DNA of 64,000 nt, from contig JALUTQ010000007.1 of the NCBI GenBank assembly GCA_032718865.1, positions 868,001 through 932,000 of the forward strand, written 5' to 3'. Numbering within the stretch: the stretch's first letter is position 1; every line of letters begins with the position of its first letter. Below, piece after piece: positions 54,746 to 64,000 of this stretch. Both the position numbers and the translations under genes were made by a program. Under the pieces are notes generated by a model. The model made no database searches, was not told where the DNA came from, and was given only the letters and a program-made list of their open reading frames with translations. Source of the DNA: Tilletia caries (taxonomy: Eukaryota; Basidiomycota; Exobasidiomycetes; Tilletiales; Tilletiaceae).

Positions 54746-55452
54746 GTCAAGAAGGCCCTGCAGATCCTACACCAGTGGCAGCGCAAGTGCTTCGCACACG
54801 ACACACGCCAAACGAAGAACAAGCGCAAGAAGATCCGCCGGGATACAAGCTAAGCGACGCGGAGAAAGCGAAGAGGCTCGACGTGCTACGCCAGTTCGAC
54901 CCGGAGGTCTGGACGAAGAGGAATTTCAAGCGCATCCTCAAGGAACTCAAGGAGCGCTCCGACGACCGGGTCGAGAACGAGCTGGCGCTCTTCAAGGCAA
55001 GTGTGGCGGCCGGGTTCGCTCACTCCTCCACCTCAGCTGGTCCCAGCCGCAAGACAAACTCCAGCGCCCCGCCGAGCAGCCCTCACCCGGGCAATCGCAA
55101 CTCGTCCAAGCCCAAGGGCCAACAGTCCTTTCGGCCCGGGGGCAACCCGCAAGACCGTCCCTGCGGCCGCTGCGGCTCAAAGTCTCCCCATTCTCCTCGC
55201 GCGTGCATGGCGGAGGTCCTCGCCGCCGACCCGTCCCGCCCCACCTTCGCGACCAACAACCAACACGGCCAGCTCATCAAGCGAGAAGGAGGCCAGCGGG
55301 TCTGCACGGGGTACAACTACACCACGTGCCAGTACCCCGCTTGCACACACGCACACGTCTGCTCCCTCTGCGGAAAGAGTTCCTGCCAGGGACAGCGATG
55401 CCCCTTGGTCACCGCAAACCCTCCTCCGTCGGGCGCGGCGGCTCGATCCTGA
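54746..55452 (+). CDS. gag-like protein of YR element B, zinc-cluster half
   Basis: An open frame overlapping the first gag frame (open from 54640) and ending at 55452. It carries LSDAEKAKRLDVLRQFDPEV, then CGRCGSKSPHSPRAC, CTGYNYTTCQYPACTHAHVC and CSLCGKSSCQGQRC, equivalent to the C-terminal clusters of gag in element A, where both halves belong to one protein apart from a single shift. Either the TGA/frameshift at 54745 is a mutation, or the two halves are joined by recoding or splicing. A GTGAGT occurs at the TGA, but no suitably spaced acceptor restores this frame. Confidence 0.6.
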
Positions 55453-57211
55453 GGGATGGAGTCGTGCTCTGCGGAACCACGGCCTTCTCGGACAATATCA
55501 CCAAATCGTCCCAGCCCTCCGAGAAGGTATCAGCATCGGCATTCAACCGCCGATACGGACGTACATTGCTGCCCACCACCTCTCAGCTACTTCAAACGCT
55601 GCAGAGGTGGAGAGAATTATTGCGAAGGAGTTGGAGTCGGGAAGATACTCCGGACCCCACGAGATCGACGAAGTCCGACGCATTGTCGGCCCCCATTTCC
55701 AAACATCACCACTCGGGCTGCGACCAAAGCCGAACGGCAAGTTCCGTCCCATCCAGGACTTCAGCCACGACCCAAAACCCAACAGAGACACCCCAGACAC
55801 CTCCATCAATGCCCAGCTCCACCCCGATGAATGGCCCACTACTTGGAACTCGTTCCGAGACATGTGCGCGGCAATCCTCCGCCACCCAAGGACAGCACAA
55901 GCCTTCGTCCGAGACGTGGTGTCCGCCTTCCGCCAGATCCCCATGCACCCTTCCCAATGGGCGGGGACCGTCGTCAAATGGAACGGCGCCTTCTATGTCG
56001 ACCTATTCCTCGCCTTTGGCCTCGGACCGGCCTGCGGAGTCTATGGGTTGTTCGCCGATGCCTTCGCGGACATCGTCCGGGCGGAAGGACTTGCGACCAC
56101 AGCGCACTGGGTGGACGACAACGTCTTCATCCGCGTCCTTCAACGAGACCTCCCCCGCGTCAACATCAAACGCAAGCTCCTACACAAGACCATCACAGGC
56201 GGACCGCAAAGACGGGGCGGCCGTCTCTTCTGGACCTCCACCGACGGGGTCGAACACACCGAGGACTATGCCCAGCCACTCAAGTCGCAGCCTGGGGCCG
56301 AAGACGGCTACAACTGCAGCCTGGCCGACATCGACAGGATCTCGGCTCAACTGGGGTGGCCGTGGGAGCCCGAGAAGGACTCCCCATGGTCCACCACGTT
56401 CAAGTACGCGGGCATCGTCTACAACATCGCGACCAGGGAAGTGGCCCTCCCCGAATCCAAGAGGGAGAAGTACCTTGCGACCATTGCTGAGACAAGGGAG
56501 CAAGCAGCGGCGCAGGGCGGGCGCCATCAGCTCCCCGTCATCGAGAAACTCCACGGCCAATGCCAGTGGGCGAGGAACGTGTACACCGAGGGGAAGTGGC
56601 ACCTCGCCGGCCTCCAAGCGTTCATCAAGACGGCCAGTCAGGATTGGAAACTGCGCCACCAATGGCGGCACGGAGAGAAGAAGTTGGCCGACGATATCGA
56701 CTGGTGGGAGCGCACTTTCCGCTGTCAAGACAACACGTGGCGCTCCTTTGACCCCGCCACGCCCGTGGACATCGATTGCTACTGCGGCGGTTCCACTTCC
56801 TTTGGAGTCGGCCTTAGTATTCAAGGGCGTGAACGGGCGTACCCGCTCAGGGACGACGCGGCTGGCATCACGGACATCAAGACCGTCGAAGCCCTTGCCC
56901 TGGAGCTTGCTGTTCTCACTGCCATCGAACTGGGCTACAGTGATCGCCCTCTACTGGTACACACGGACAACACTGCGGTCCTTGGCGCCTTCAAGAAGGG
57001 CAGGATGGCGGCAGCTGGCCCAGACGAGGTCCTCCGCCGAGTTGCGGTTCACGAGACCAGAGCCCGTCTCACGATCCACCTCCGGTGGGTCGACACAAAG
57101 AGCCAACGGGCAGACCCCCCGTCCCGCGGCCTCATCTCGTCCAACCTCCCCCGCCTCCCTATCCCGAGCATGGATGCAGAGCTGGGCCGGTGGTTCCGGC
57201 CGAGCTGGTAG
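55442..57211 (+). CDS. reverse transcriptase and RNase H of YR element B
   Basis: The frame opens upstream of 55442 and lies +1 to gag, with no Met at the start of similarity, so gag-RT frameshifting is likely. RT blocks: HFQTSPLGLRPKPNGKFRPI, QDFSHD, VVSAFRQIPMHPSQWAGTV, AFGLGPACGVYGLFADAFAD and the catalytic WVDDN. RNase H: DIDCYCGGSTSFGVGLS, the Glu in TVEALALELAV, and VHTDNTAVLGAF, with DPPSRG near the end. It stops at 57209-57211. No introns, in contrast to element A. Expected function: copying the element RNA and removing the RNA strand. Confidence 0.82.
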   Translation, partial: LDPEGWSRALRNHGLLGQYHQIVPALREGISIGIQPPIRTYIAAHHLSATSNAAEVERIIAKELESGRYSGPHEIDEVRRIVGPHFQTSPLGLRPKPNGKFRPIQDFSHDPKPNRDTPDTSINAQLHPDEWPTTWNSFRDMCAAILRHPRTAQAFVRDVVSAFRQIPMHPSQWAGTVVKWNGAFYVDLFLAFGLGPACGVYGLFADAFADIVRAEGLATTAHWVDDNVFIRVLQRDLPRVNIKRKLLHKTITGGPQRRGGRLFWTSTDGVEHTEDYAQPLKSQPGAEDGYNCSLADIDRISAQLGWPWEPEKDSPWSTTFKYAGIVYNIATREVALPESKREKYLATIAETREQAAAQGGRHQLPVIEKLHGQCQWARNVYTEGKWHLAGLQAFIKTASQDWKLRHQWRHGEKKLADDIDWWERTFRCQDNTWRSFDPATPVDIDCYCGGSTSFGVGLSIQGRERAYPLRDDAAGITDIKTVEALALELAVLTAIELGYSDRPLLVHTDNTAVLGAFKKGRMAAAGPDEVLRRVAVHETRARLTIHLRWVDTKSQRADPPSRGLISSNLPRLPIPSMDAELGRWFRPSW

Positions 57212-57212
57212 T

Positions 57213-58643
57213 CGGGGACAACCTGCTGACGGCGGCGACGGAGAAGACCCGCCGGAGAAGAAGGGCCGGGCCCCAGAGAGGGGGCATGCGGTCCAGACGA
57301 AGGTCCTCAAGACGACCGAGACTTGGCGTCACCTGCTGGAGGACTGGAAGGAGAAGTCGATCAAGAAACGGACACCGCAGGCGCGCCCGGAAAGCCAGGA
57401 ACTCACGTACGTACCCACCCCTCGTGCCCCAACGCCCTCGTCCACCCCCACACCGGAGACCAGCGCTCCCAAGCCCCCGCAGTCGTTTGCCAGCGGAAAC
57501 GGCTTGCCCTTCGTGCCACCGAAGCCGAAGATGAGGAACGGACCGAACAAGCCAGGGAGCAACCGCATCCCGGTCGTTCCGACGGTAGACCGTCCTGAGG
57601 CGGTCGATGGACCGGAACGGTTCACCAGGTGGAGGCCCCCGCGACACCTACGCCCCCCCACAAACCGATCGGACCGAGAGGAGGAGGCGGTCCGGCAGGC
57701 CATCATCGCGTCCTTCGCCCCAGACACGAAGAAGGGATACGGGACAGCGATGGCCCACTGGCACCGGTTCTGCGATGAACATGAGGTGACAGAGGAGAGG
57801 CGATGTCCAGCCGACCCCGAGCTGGTCGAACTGTGGATCGCGAAGGAGGCAGGCATCAAGTCGGGCGGATATTTGAGCGACTGGGTGTCCGGGCTGAAAG
57901 CCTGGCACCATCTCAACAACATACCGTGGCTTGCAGAGGAGGAGCGACTGCGCCTTGTCAAGAGGGGCGCGCGGTACGAACAACCGCCGCCTCGACCACC
58001 GAGAGCGCCGATGACAGCAGAATGGCTGGAGGGTATCATGGCGTGGATGCGGGTCGAGGACCCGGCGGAGGTCGCTGCTGTGGCCCTGGCGTGTTGCGGT
58101 GTCTGGGGCTTGTTCCGGCTCGGGGAGCTCGTCGTCGGAGAGGACGGGTTCGACCCGAACGCCCACGTCACGAGAGATCGTATCGGACGATGCTGGGTCC
58201 GAGACCGACTCACGTACACGGTCAGGCTGCCGAGGACCAAGACGCAACACCAAGGAGAGACGGTGGTGCTCACCCAACAAGCCCATGTATCCAACCCGAT
58301 CGGGATGCTGGCCGTGCATACCAGCACCAGCCCGACCAATGACCCCGCCGGCACCCCTCTGTTTGCGTACAGGGAGGGTAGCGTCCTCGTGGCGATGACG
58401 AGGACCAAGTTCCTCGACCTCATGGCGGTCCTCGCCGAGCGAGCTGGTCTGGAGAAGAGGACGGGGCACTCCATGAGGATTGGGAGGTGCACGTCGCTGC
58501 TGAAGAAGGGCGTACCGCTGGAGAAGGTGATGCTCCAGGGGCGCTGGGATTCGAACTCGTGGAAGAGGTACGTGCGGGATCATGCTGAGATCCTTGCACC
58601 GTACCTGGTCGGAAGCGAGACCGGCGCAGAAGACCGCGCCTGA
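57213..58643 (+). CDS. tyrosine recombinase of YR element B
   Basis: Third frame, +1 to RT, overlapping its end. Clear similarity starts near 57657: the N-terminal core-binding domain reads AIIASFAPDTKKGYGTAMAH and LSDWVSGLKAWHHL. The catalytic domain has the first Arg in VWGLFRLGELVVGE, HxxR in GHSMRIGRC and the nucleophile Tyr in SNSWKRYVRDHAEI. All key residues are present, so the enzyme may be active. It would integrate circular cDNA at short matched sites without target duplication, as known for DIRS-type elements. The frame stays open far upstream across the RT region, but that part is a shadow. Confidence 0.82.
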   Translation, partial: RGQPADGGDGEDPPEKKGRAPERGHAVQTKVLKTTETWRHLLEDWKEKSIKKRTPQARPESQELTYVPTPRAPTPSSTPTPETSAPKPPQSFASGNGLPFVPPKPKMRNGPNKPGSNRIPVVPTVDRPEAVDGPERFTRWRPPRHLRPPTNRSDREEEAVRQAIIASFAPDTKKGYGTAMAHWHRFCDEHEVTEERRCPADPELVELWIAKEAGIKSGGYLSDWVSGLKAWHHLNNIPWLAEEERLRLVKRGARYEQPPPRPPRAPMTAEWLEGIMAWMRVEDPAEVAAVALACCGVWGLFRLGELVVGEDGFDPNAHVTRDRIGRCWVRDRLTYTVRLPRTKTQHQGETVVLTQQAHVSNPIGMLAVHTSTSPTNDPAGTPLFAYREGSVLVAMTRTKFLDLMAVLAERAGLEKRTGHSMRIGRCTSLLKKGVPLEKVMLQGRWDSNSWKRYVRDHAEILAPYLVGSETGAEDRA

Positions 58644-59087
58644 CCGACAGACCACCCGACCTACCCACCAAGTAAGCACCAGAATGGGCGGAGTGTTCAC
58701 CTTGCGGCTCCACACGCGCACGCCGACCAGGCACTGACCGTCGCGCTATCCTTTACATGAAATGGGAAGCGCGTGGAGCCAAAACAGCTAGGAGAACTAC
58801 CTCCGATCGGCGCGGCTATCAGAGAATAGCATCGCCGTCTGGCCCATTCTGTCCGTTCAACTAACACGTGTGATCAACTGAATGAATTGCATAGAAGTGA
58901 GAGAATAGCCAGACCTTGAACTCCAACCGACACATGAGAGCGAAGGTACACTGGCAAGTATCCGGGCAGAATGGAGAAGATGTGTATGAGATATGAGGTG
59001 TATATGTACTTGGACAGTGGGACAGCATATACATGACAGGGAGCTCGAGCAGGGAGTCTCCGTGCAGAATCGAAAGGGGAGTTTCTC

Positions 59088-62000
59088 TCAGCCCTGTCGG
59101 CGTCGCTTCGATTCCGTCGCCTGCGCCGACGACGCAGAACCCAGCTCCTTGCTGTCCTCGTCGTCGTGCTCTGAACTGAGCGCCTGCAGCCGTGCCTCCG
59201 AGTGTTGACGCGCTAGACGAACAACCTTGGCCACCGTCCGCCGAACCTCGTCCCACACCTCAGTGTCCTCATAAGGACTGGCTGCCGATGGGCTTTGTGT
59301 GGGGGGCCCGGTTTGACCGCCAGAGCCCCCGCCGGCTGCGGCTGAACCACCTCCATCATCACCCTTCTTTTCTGCCGCATCCTCCTTTATCTTAGCACCT
59401 CCTTTACGCTTCTTTCCCTTCGGCTGTCGCGGTGTTTCGTTCGCCGCAGGCAGATTTGTCGGAGGGTGGAACCAGAAGTTGAGTGCGCAGTGGAATGGGT
59501 GCTCAGGAGTCGACATTGAGGTTCTGTCGGTAAGAGTGATTCGGTAGTAGTGAGCATCACATTGAGCTGGGCCAGGTCCGAGCAAACTGCACTCACACTT
59601 CATGCCACCACGAAGCAGGCAAGTACAAGCACTGGCCAGGCTTGAGGTCCGCAACGAGGGGCCTCGGGCAACCAGGTTGTGGTACAAGCTCGTCCTCTGG
59701 GATCGAGTCCTCCTCCACATCGTTACCCCGGCCCTTCTTCGCCCTGCCCTTCTTCTTCTTCTTTGAGTTCGCCGACCCGTTCGCAGGCACCGCAGATTCT
59801 GCGGGGCCAGCGCTGGAACGGAATCCGTAATAGGCATGGAGTACATGCGGTTTGATGAGCGAGAAGCTCGACGGCTCTTTGCTGTCGTCTTCCTTGTCGC
59901 CCTCGTCTTCGCCGCCATCAAGCCCAGCCTCCCCAGCCGCTGCCGACTTAGCCAAATCAGCTAGCAATGCTTCCTCGTCGGCGAAGTCATTTTCGAAGTC
60001 AATGGAGCCATCAGCGAAGAAATCGTCTCCTTCGCTGCTGTCGTCTTCGTCTTCGTCCTCGTCCTCGTCCTCGTTGGCATTTTGCTTTAGTTCGACGCGC
60101 AAGGATTTTTTGCCCTTCGCCTGATTTGGGGCGTCCGCACTGCTCAGTTGTTGGCCGGCAGCTTGGTTCGCCCGCTCCGTCTTGGTGAGCTCCGTATCAT
60201 CAACGCCGTTGAGACGCAGAGCGCGTTCCAATTCTGTTTCCTGATGGTGTGCCGTCGGCTTCTGGTTGGTCACGGCCTGTGTTCCCTCTTCGTCGCCCGA
60301 GTAGTCGACCAGGCCCGGCGATGCAACCTTCTTCTCGGCCTCCGGCTTGGGTTTGGTAAGCTTGATCACCTTCACGGACCGTGCAGGAGCATGCCCGTTC
60401 GAATTTGCTCCAGACGACGAGTTTTTGGGGCCTTTGTTGTCCGCTTCCTCCACCACATCGTCTTCGTCTACATCGTCTTCGTCACCATCCTCACTTTCGT
60501 CCTCCTCTTCGTCGTCCTCATCAGTAATATCCTCTGAGTCCTCCGCTTCAGAGTCAGATTCGTCGTCGGAGTCGCCTTCCTCTTCGGCGTCCTCGCGAGC
60601 CCGCTTCTCCTTCTCGAGATCGTCAAACATCATCCATTCCTCGGGCTCCTCTCCATCCGACTCCAAATCTTCGAGGTCATCGGCGTCGTCGTCTACATCC
60701 TCGGGCCCACTACGTGCTTTGCCCTTCTTTGCCTTGCGTCTCTCGGCACGGGTGGGCTTTTTGGTCATTGGGGAGTTCGGCTCGTCAGCAGTCGCGTCCT
60801 TGCCATCTGTGTCAGACAGTTCGGAAGCCTCTGGCACGTCATCAGATACGTCGTTCCCACGACGCGCAAGGAGTTTGCCCTCCCGTTCTTCCAGGAAGAT
60901 CTGCCGTCGCTGAACGAGGACCTGGAGGCGGAGCGTCTGCATCTCCCGTTCCTCCTGCGTTTTTGCTGCTAAGCGCGCAGCCAGGATGGCATTCTTTTGT
61001 TGTTCGAATAGATCTTCCATGAGATCGACCGAGTCTTCATCCTCTTCGTCGTCCTCGTTCAAGTCGTCGGTGTCCATCTCGTCGTCATCCTCGCCTCCGG
61101 TCTGAAGCAGGCCTTCGATGCTTACGTTGCCGAGTTCCTCTTGATCGTCGTCGTCCCAGTTCGTGTCCATATCGCTATCGAGCTCGCCGGGTTCAGCGAA
61201 CTCGTCTTCGTCAAAAGAATCGTCGCCGTCATTGGTCTCTTCGATGAGCTTTTGAAGGGCGTAGGTATCCTTCGCCTCTTTGTATCGTAGTAGCGCCTGC
61301 TCCTGTTCCTTCGTTTGACGACCTTTGCCCTTTCGCCGATCCCGACGTACGCGATGTTCGCCCGCCTCTGCTGCCGCGCACTCATTGGCAGCCGCCAAGG
61401 CCCGAGCACGCGCCCGAATCCTCCACTTCGCCGCATCCAGCGGGGTGAGACCATCTGCTCGAATCGAGAGATTGCGTTGCTTCCCAAGCGTGCGCTCATG
61501 CGCGCGGAGGAATGACAGCACTTCGAGATCGCCATCGTCCGAGCGGTTGCCGGAGTCAGGATCGGAGAGGTTTTCAACGATAGCACGATCGATCTCGTGG
61601 TCCCGAGGTTCGTAGACGATTAGCCCGTTCCTGTGAACGCGCAGCACGTTCCCGCGCGGATACAAGTAACGATGCGCCGTCGGTGGGAAGAGCAACAGCC
61701 GCTTTTGACCTGATACCAGGGCGTAGAGATTATCGTGAAAGTCGTGGTGAAGCCCCGATGACTTCCCTGGCAAAGTGTTGGGCAACTGATTGATGGCCCG
61801 GGTCGTTTCCTTTGGGTTGTCGGAACGAGGTGGACTCGTCCCGTTTGGCTGGACGGCCCCACTGCTGCCGAGCCAGAGATTGCACTGCTGAAGTACCAGC
61901 CCACCCATGAGCTTCGGTTGCGCGGGAAAATCGGTGACGAGCGCATTTGTTGGCGAAGGGAGGACATCGTCGAAATCCGGCTCCTCCTCAGAGTCGGAGA

Positions 62001-62897
62001 GCACAACCGAAAGCATTTCCTCGCTGTCATCCTCCTGCTCCGACTCGCTTGTACCGTCCTTGCAATCCAAACCTTCATCCTTGGTAGATAACAGAGTTGA
62101 TGCTGGTTCTGAGTCGCGCTTTCGCTTCCGAGTGAGCGATTCTTGGGCTGTTAATTGCGGAGCTTTATCGCTCTGCTCCTCTCCTGTACCGCCGGTAGTC
62201 GAGGCCGGCGGAAGCTCGAGGACCTGCCCTTCGGAGTCGATGTTGTTCCCGCTGTCTTCTTCTTCCTCGTCCTCGTCTTCATCGGAATCTTCATCGGAAT
62301 CTTCATCCGATTCGGAATCATACTGAGTGGTGAGGTACCACTTACACGCCTCGGCCGGGTCATGCAGCACATCGAGGAATTGTCCAAAGGTGGTTCTCCT
62401 TCGCGTCGTTCCTGTCCCAAAGTGACCGAGAGAGGGATGAATAGGCTCGACCTTGACGGTAGCATCACCAGCCAAAGTTCTGAGATGTTCCAGGTCGGCC
62501 TATGAAAGACGATAGGCCATCAGCTTGCCGCATGAATATTTCCACACTTCCGATACGCGCGACATACTCACCCACTTGTGCGCCTGCCACTCCAAGTCGG
62601 TGGGGAACCCATCAATAATGACCGGCCGCCGCTTCGAGATGAAATTCTCCCAAAGCTCCTCTGGCGAGATCGTCGACGGTACATGGAGGATCTCGTCGCC
62701 CGGCTGGGGCTCGTACCCTGGAAACGAAAAAAAAATCCAACAAGGGTCAGCTTCGAAAGCGCCAGAGAGAAGCTCAGCGCCAGCTGGGGAAACTCACCCG
62801 CATATTCTCCGCTGCGAACATTGACGTCGTCGCCAAAGTACGTGATGCTGTCTGCAGGCCCGAGCAGCTCGGCGATATTGAGGACGGTTCCCTCCAT
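59088..62897 (-). CDS. JmjC/cupin-8 domain protein with a very long acidic insert
   Basis: Four exons: 62798-62897, 62572-62717, 59597-62499, 59088-59523 (1194 aa). The N-terminus carries PSTISPEELWENFISKRRPV and IIDGFPTDLEWQAHKW, then GHFGTGTTRRRTTFGQFLDV, as in Jmj4/HSPBAP1-like cupin-8 proteins. The first metal ligands are HxD in GLHHDFHDNLYALVSGQKRL (about residue 335). The second His is in CLYLPASWWHEV (about residue 1050), followed by HCALNFWFHPP. Between them lie roughly 600 Asp/Glu/Ser-rich and Lys-rich residues. The C-terminus is Lys/Gly-rich. The fold would be an Fe(II)/2-oxoglutarate oxygenase acting on protein or RNA; the substrate is unknown. All introns keep frame. Confidence 0.82.
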
Positions 62898-64000
62898 CTC
62901 CGCTCGTCGGGACGCGAAAACACGCGCGCTTGGGACGGGGCAGCTTCCTCTTCTGCGCACACGGCTGCTGCGTGCTGCGTACTGATCGACCTGGACGCGC
63001 TTCTCTCACGCGTTTCCTCTCTCCCAATCTTGTGTGTGCACGTTTGAGATCGACGCGCGAAGCATTGATTCACTCATTCACGATTGACACAAACTTTTTT
63101 TCGTCCAACCGAGTGCTCCGATTTTCGATGGGAAAATAAAATATACTAGTGGTACGCGGCGCCCGGTGGGCGCCTCTCAGACTGGGATGAATCATTAAAC
63201 GCCGCTGTTGACGCATTCCGGCGATCCCACGGCCCGTACGGCCCACTGCTAACGAATCGTGGCCTTGATGGCGAGACTCTCTGACTCCTATACGTCCACA
63301 ACTCTCTGATGTTCTGACCTGATCTCTCCCTAGTCCCTCTCCTCAGTCCTCACCGTTTCCTCGGCGCTCTGTGACCTTCAACAGATCTTTTGGCTTTCGT
63401 TGCTCCGCAGAACTTTTCCCCTGGTCGCTCGGTACTCACTTCAACCCTCTCAAGCACCTCGCCGAGATGACTCATTGACCCTGCTGCCTGCAACCGCATC
63501 CCTAAGCTGACTCCCCTTCTTTTTGGCAGGAGGCAGACCACAGCTGCATATCTTTCTGCTGTTGCTCACCTGTACGCTTACTTTCTCTCCCAACTTCTTT
63601 TGTGCAGCAGGTTTCCGTTACATGGCTCACAGACCACAGTTCACACATCCATCGTTCTTGCTTCGCTCATCGCTGACAGTTGACATAATCTCCTCACTCA
63701 AAGCAGCTTCTCCTTTACCCCTCAGTCGCAAGCACGTATTGCAGCAACGGTGAGTCTTCGACGTTCGACCCATCTTACAGCGCTATCCTTTTCGACTGCC
63801 TTGATCAAGTGTTCAGCGTTCTTCCCTCGCCAGTCGCCAGCAAGTCCCTCTCGTGTTTTGCGTCGGTCTAACGGCACTCTCGGCTTCACTTGGCACCGGG
63901 CTCACCAGTCTTTGGTTGTAACTTGTCAGGTGAGTTGTACGAACTCTGATGTCTCAGCGGTGCCTTCAGCCTTCACCCCACGCCCTTGCTCGCTGATCGT
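62898..64000. other. promoter region and right-edge sequence
   Basis: Upstream of the JmjC gene, then pyrimidine-rich sequence to the window end. Intron-like signals occur (GTGAGT near 63749, TTTTGGCAG near 63530), so a plus-strand gene or its leader may begin here, but no coding segment is recognisable. Confidence 0.4.

Larger units (their letters stand above)
53180..58790 (+). mobile_element. tyrosine-recombinase retrotransposon B (DIRS/Ngaro-like), largely intact
   Basis: Plus-strand order gag, RT-RNase H, tyrosine recombinase, with no integrase, protease or methyltransferase domain. The recombinase retains its catalytic residues, so integration by site-specific recombination is expected rather than an LTR/integrase mechanism. 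Terminal split direct repeats were not found by eye, so both boundaries are approximate. An inverted pair, GGCTCCACACGCGC near 58708 and GCGCGTGGAGCC near 58770, lies just past the last gene. Coding regions sit in three frames, each +1 to the previous one. Confidence 0.8.

Noticed and set aside
54546..57212. A single 1365-codon open frame running from 54546 to 58643
   Set aside because: Only the part after about 57213 (recombinase) is real. Upstream it is the off-frame of gag and RT, kept open by GC-rich codon use, with none of the RT motifs.
59852..60913. Ser-rich plus-strand frames of 90-190 codons
   Set aside because: Antisense of the Asp/Glu-rich insert of the JmjC protein.

Overview
The window reads as nuclear DNA of a basidiomycete fungus. 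Genes are dense, GC-rich and cut by many short introns with GTGAGT/GTAAGT donors and CAG/TAG acceptors. The products are typically fungal (PUF protein, TBCE, FRG1, ELL, NucA/NucB DNase, TUDOR/HVA1 protein), and the mobile DNA consists of Ty1/copia and tyrosine-recombinase (DIRS/Ngaro-like) retrotransposons. I cannot fix the genus from sequence alone.

Region 1 (1-12.5 kb) is a nested transposon stack. A degenerate minus-strand YR retrotransposon (element A, gag at 10.2-8.8 kb, RT-RNase H-recombinase at 8.8-3.5 kb) is split by a 2,763-bp non-autonomous LTR element (5465-8227). That element has two apparently identical 246-bp LTRs and a 7-bp target duplication. Its only clear gene encodes a protein with an FHA-like domain and a C-terminal membrane anchor. 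A decayed plus-strand relative lies at about 1.86-3.45 kb, and an LTR-like fragment of a copia element at 581-832.

Region 2 (12.5-23 kb) holds an intact mitochondrial acyl-CoA dehydrogenase gene. It is followed by a copia element (14889-22089, 5-bp target duplication GTCCC) that seems to have landed in a small spliced host gene. The 3' LTR of this copia element is itself interrupted by 1.85 kb of DNA carrying a broken malate dehydrogenase fragment.

Region 3 (23-53 kb) is ordinary gene space: a lipase-like hydrolase, a PUF RNA-binding protein, a TMEM41/VTT membrane protein, FRG1, tubulin chaperone E, a GATA-like zinc-finger protein, a DUF5872 + TUDOR (HVA1-type) gene with a partial duplicate beside it, a TMEM205-like protein, transcription elongation factor ELL, a secreted NucA/NucB nuclease and glycerol kinase. 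Most neighbours are divergent or convergent with short spacers. FRG1/TBCE share 197 bp and HVA1/TMEM205 share 356 bp.

Region 4 (53-64 kb) contains a second, much better preserved YR retrotransposon (element B, gag, RT-RNase H and a recombinase with R...HxxR...Y residues) and a JmjC/cupin-8 gene whose metal-binding halves are separated by a very long acidic insert. The last 1.1 kb is upstream sequence without a gene I can support.

Exon boundaries were set by reading frame, GT-AG signals and family similarity recalled from knowledge. No alignment or database search was run.
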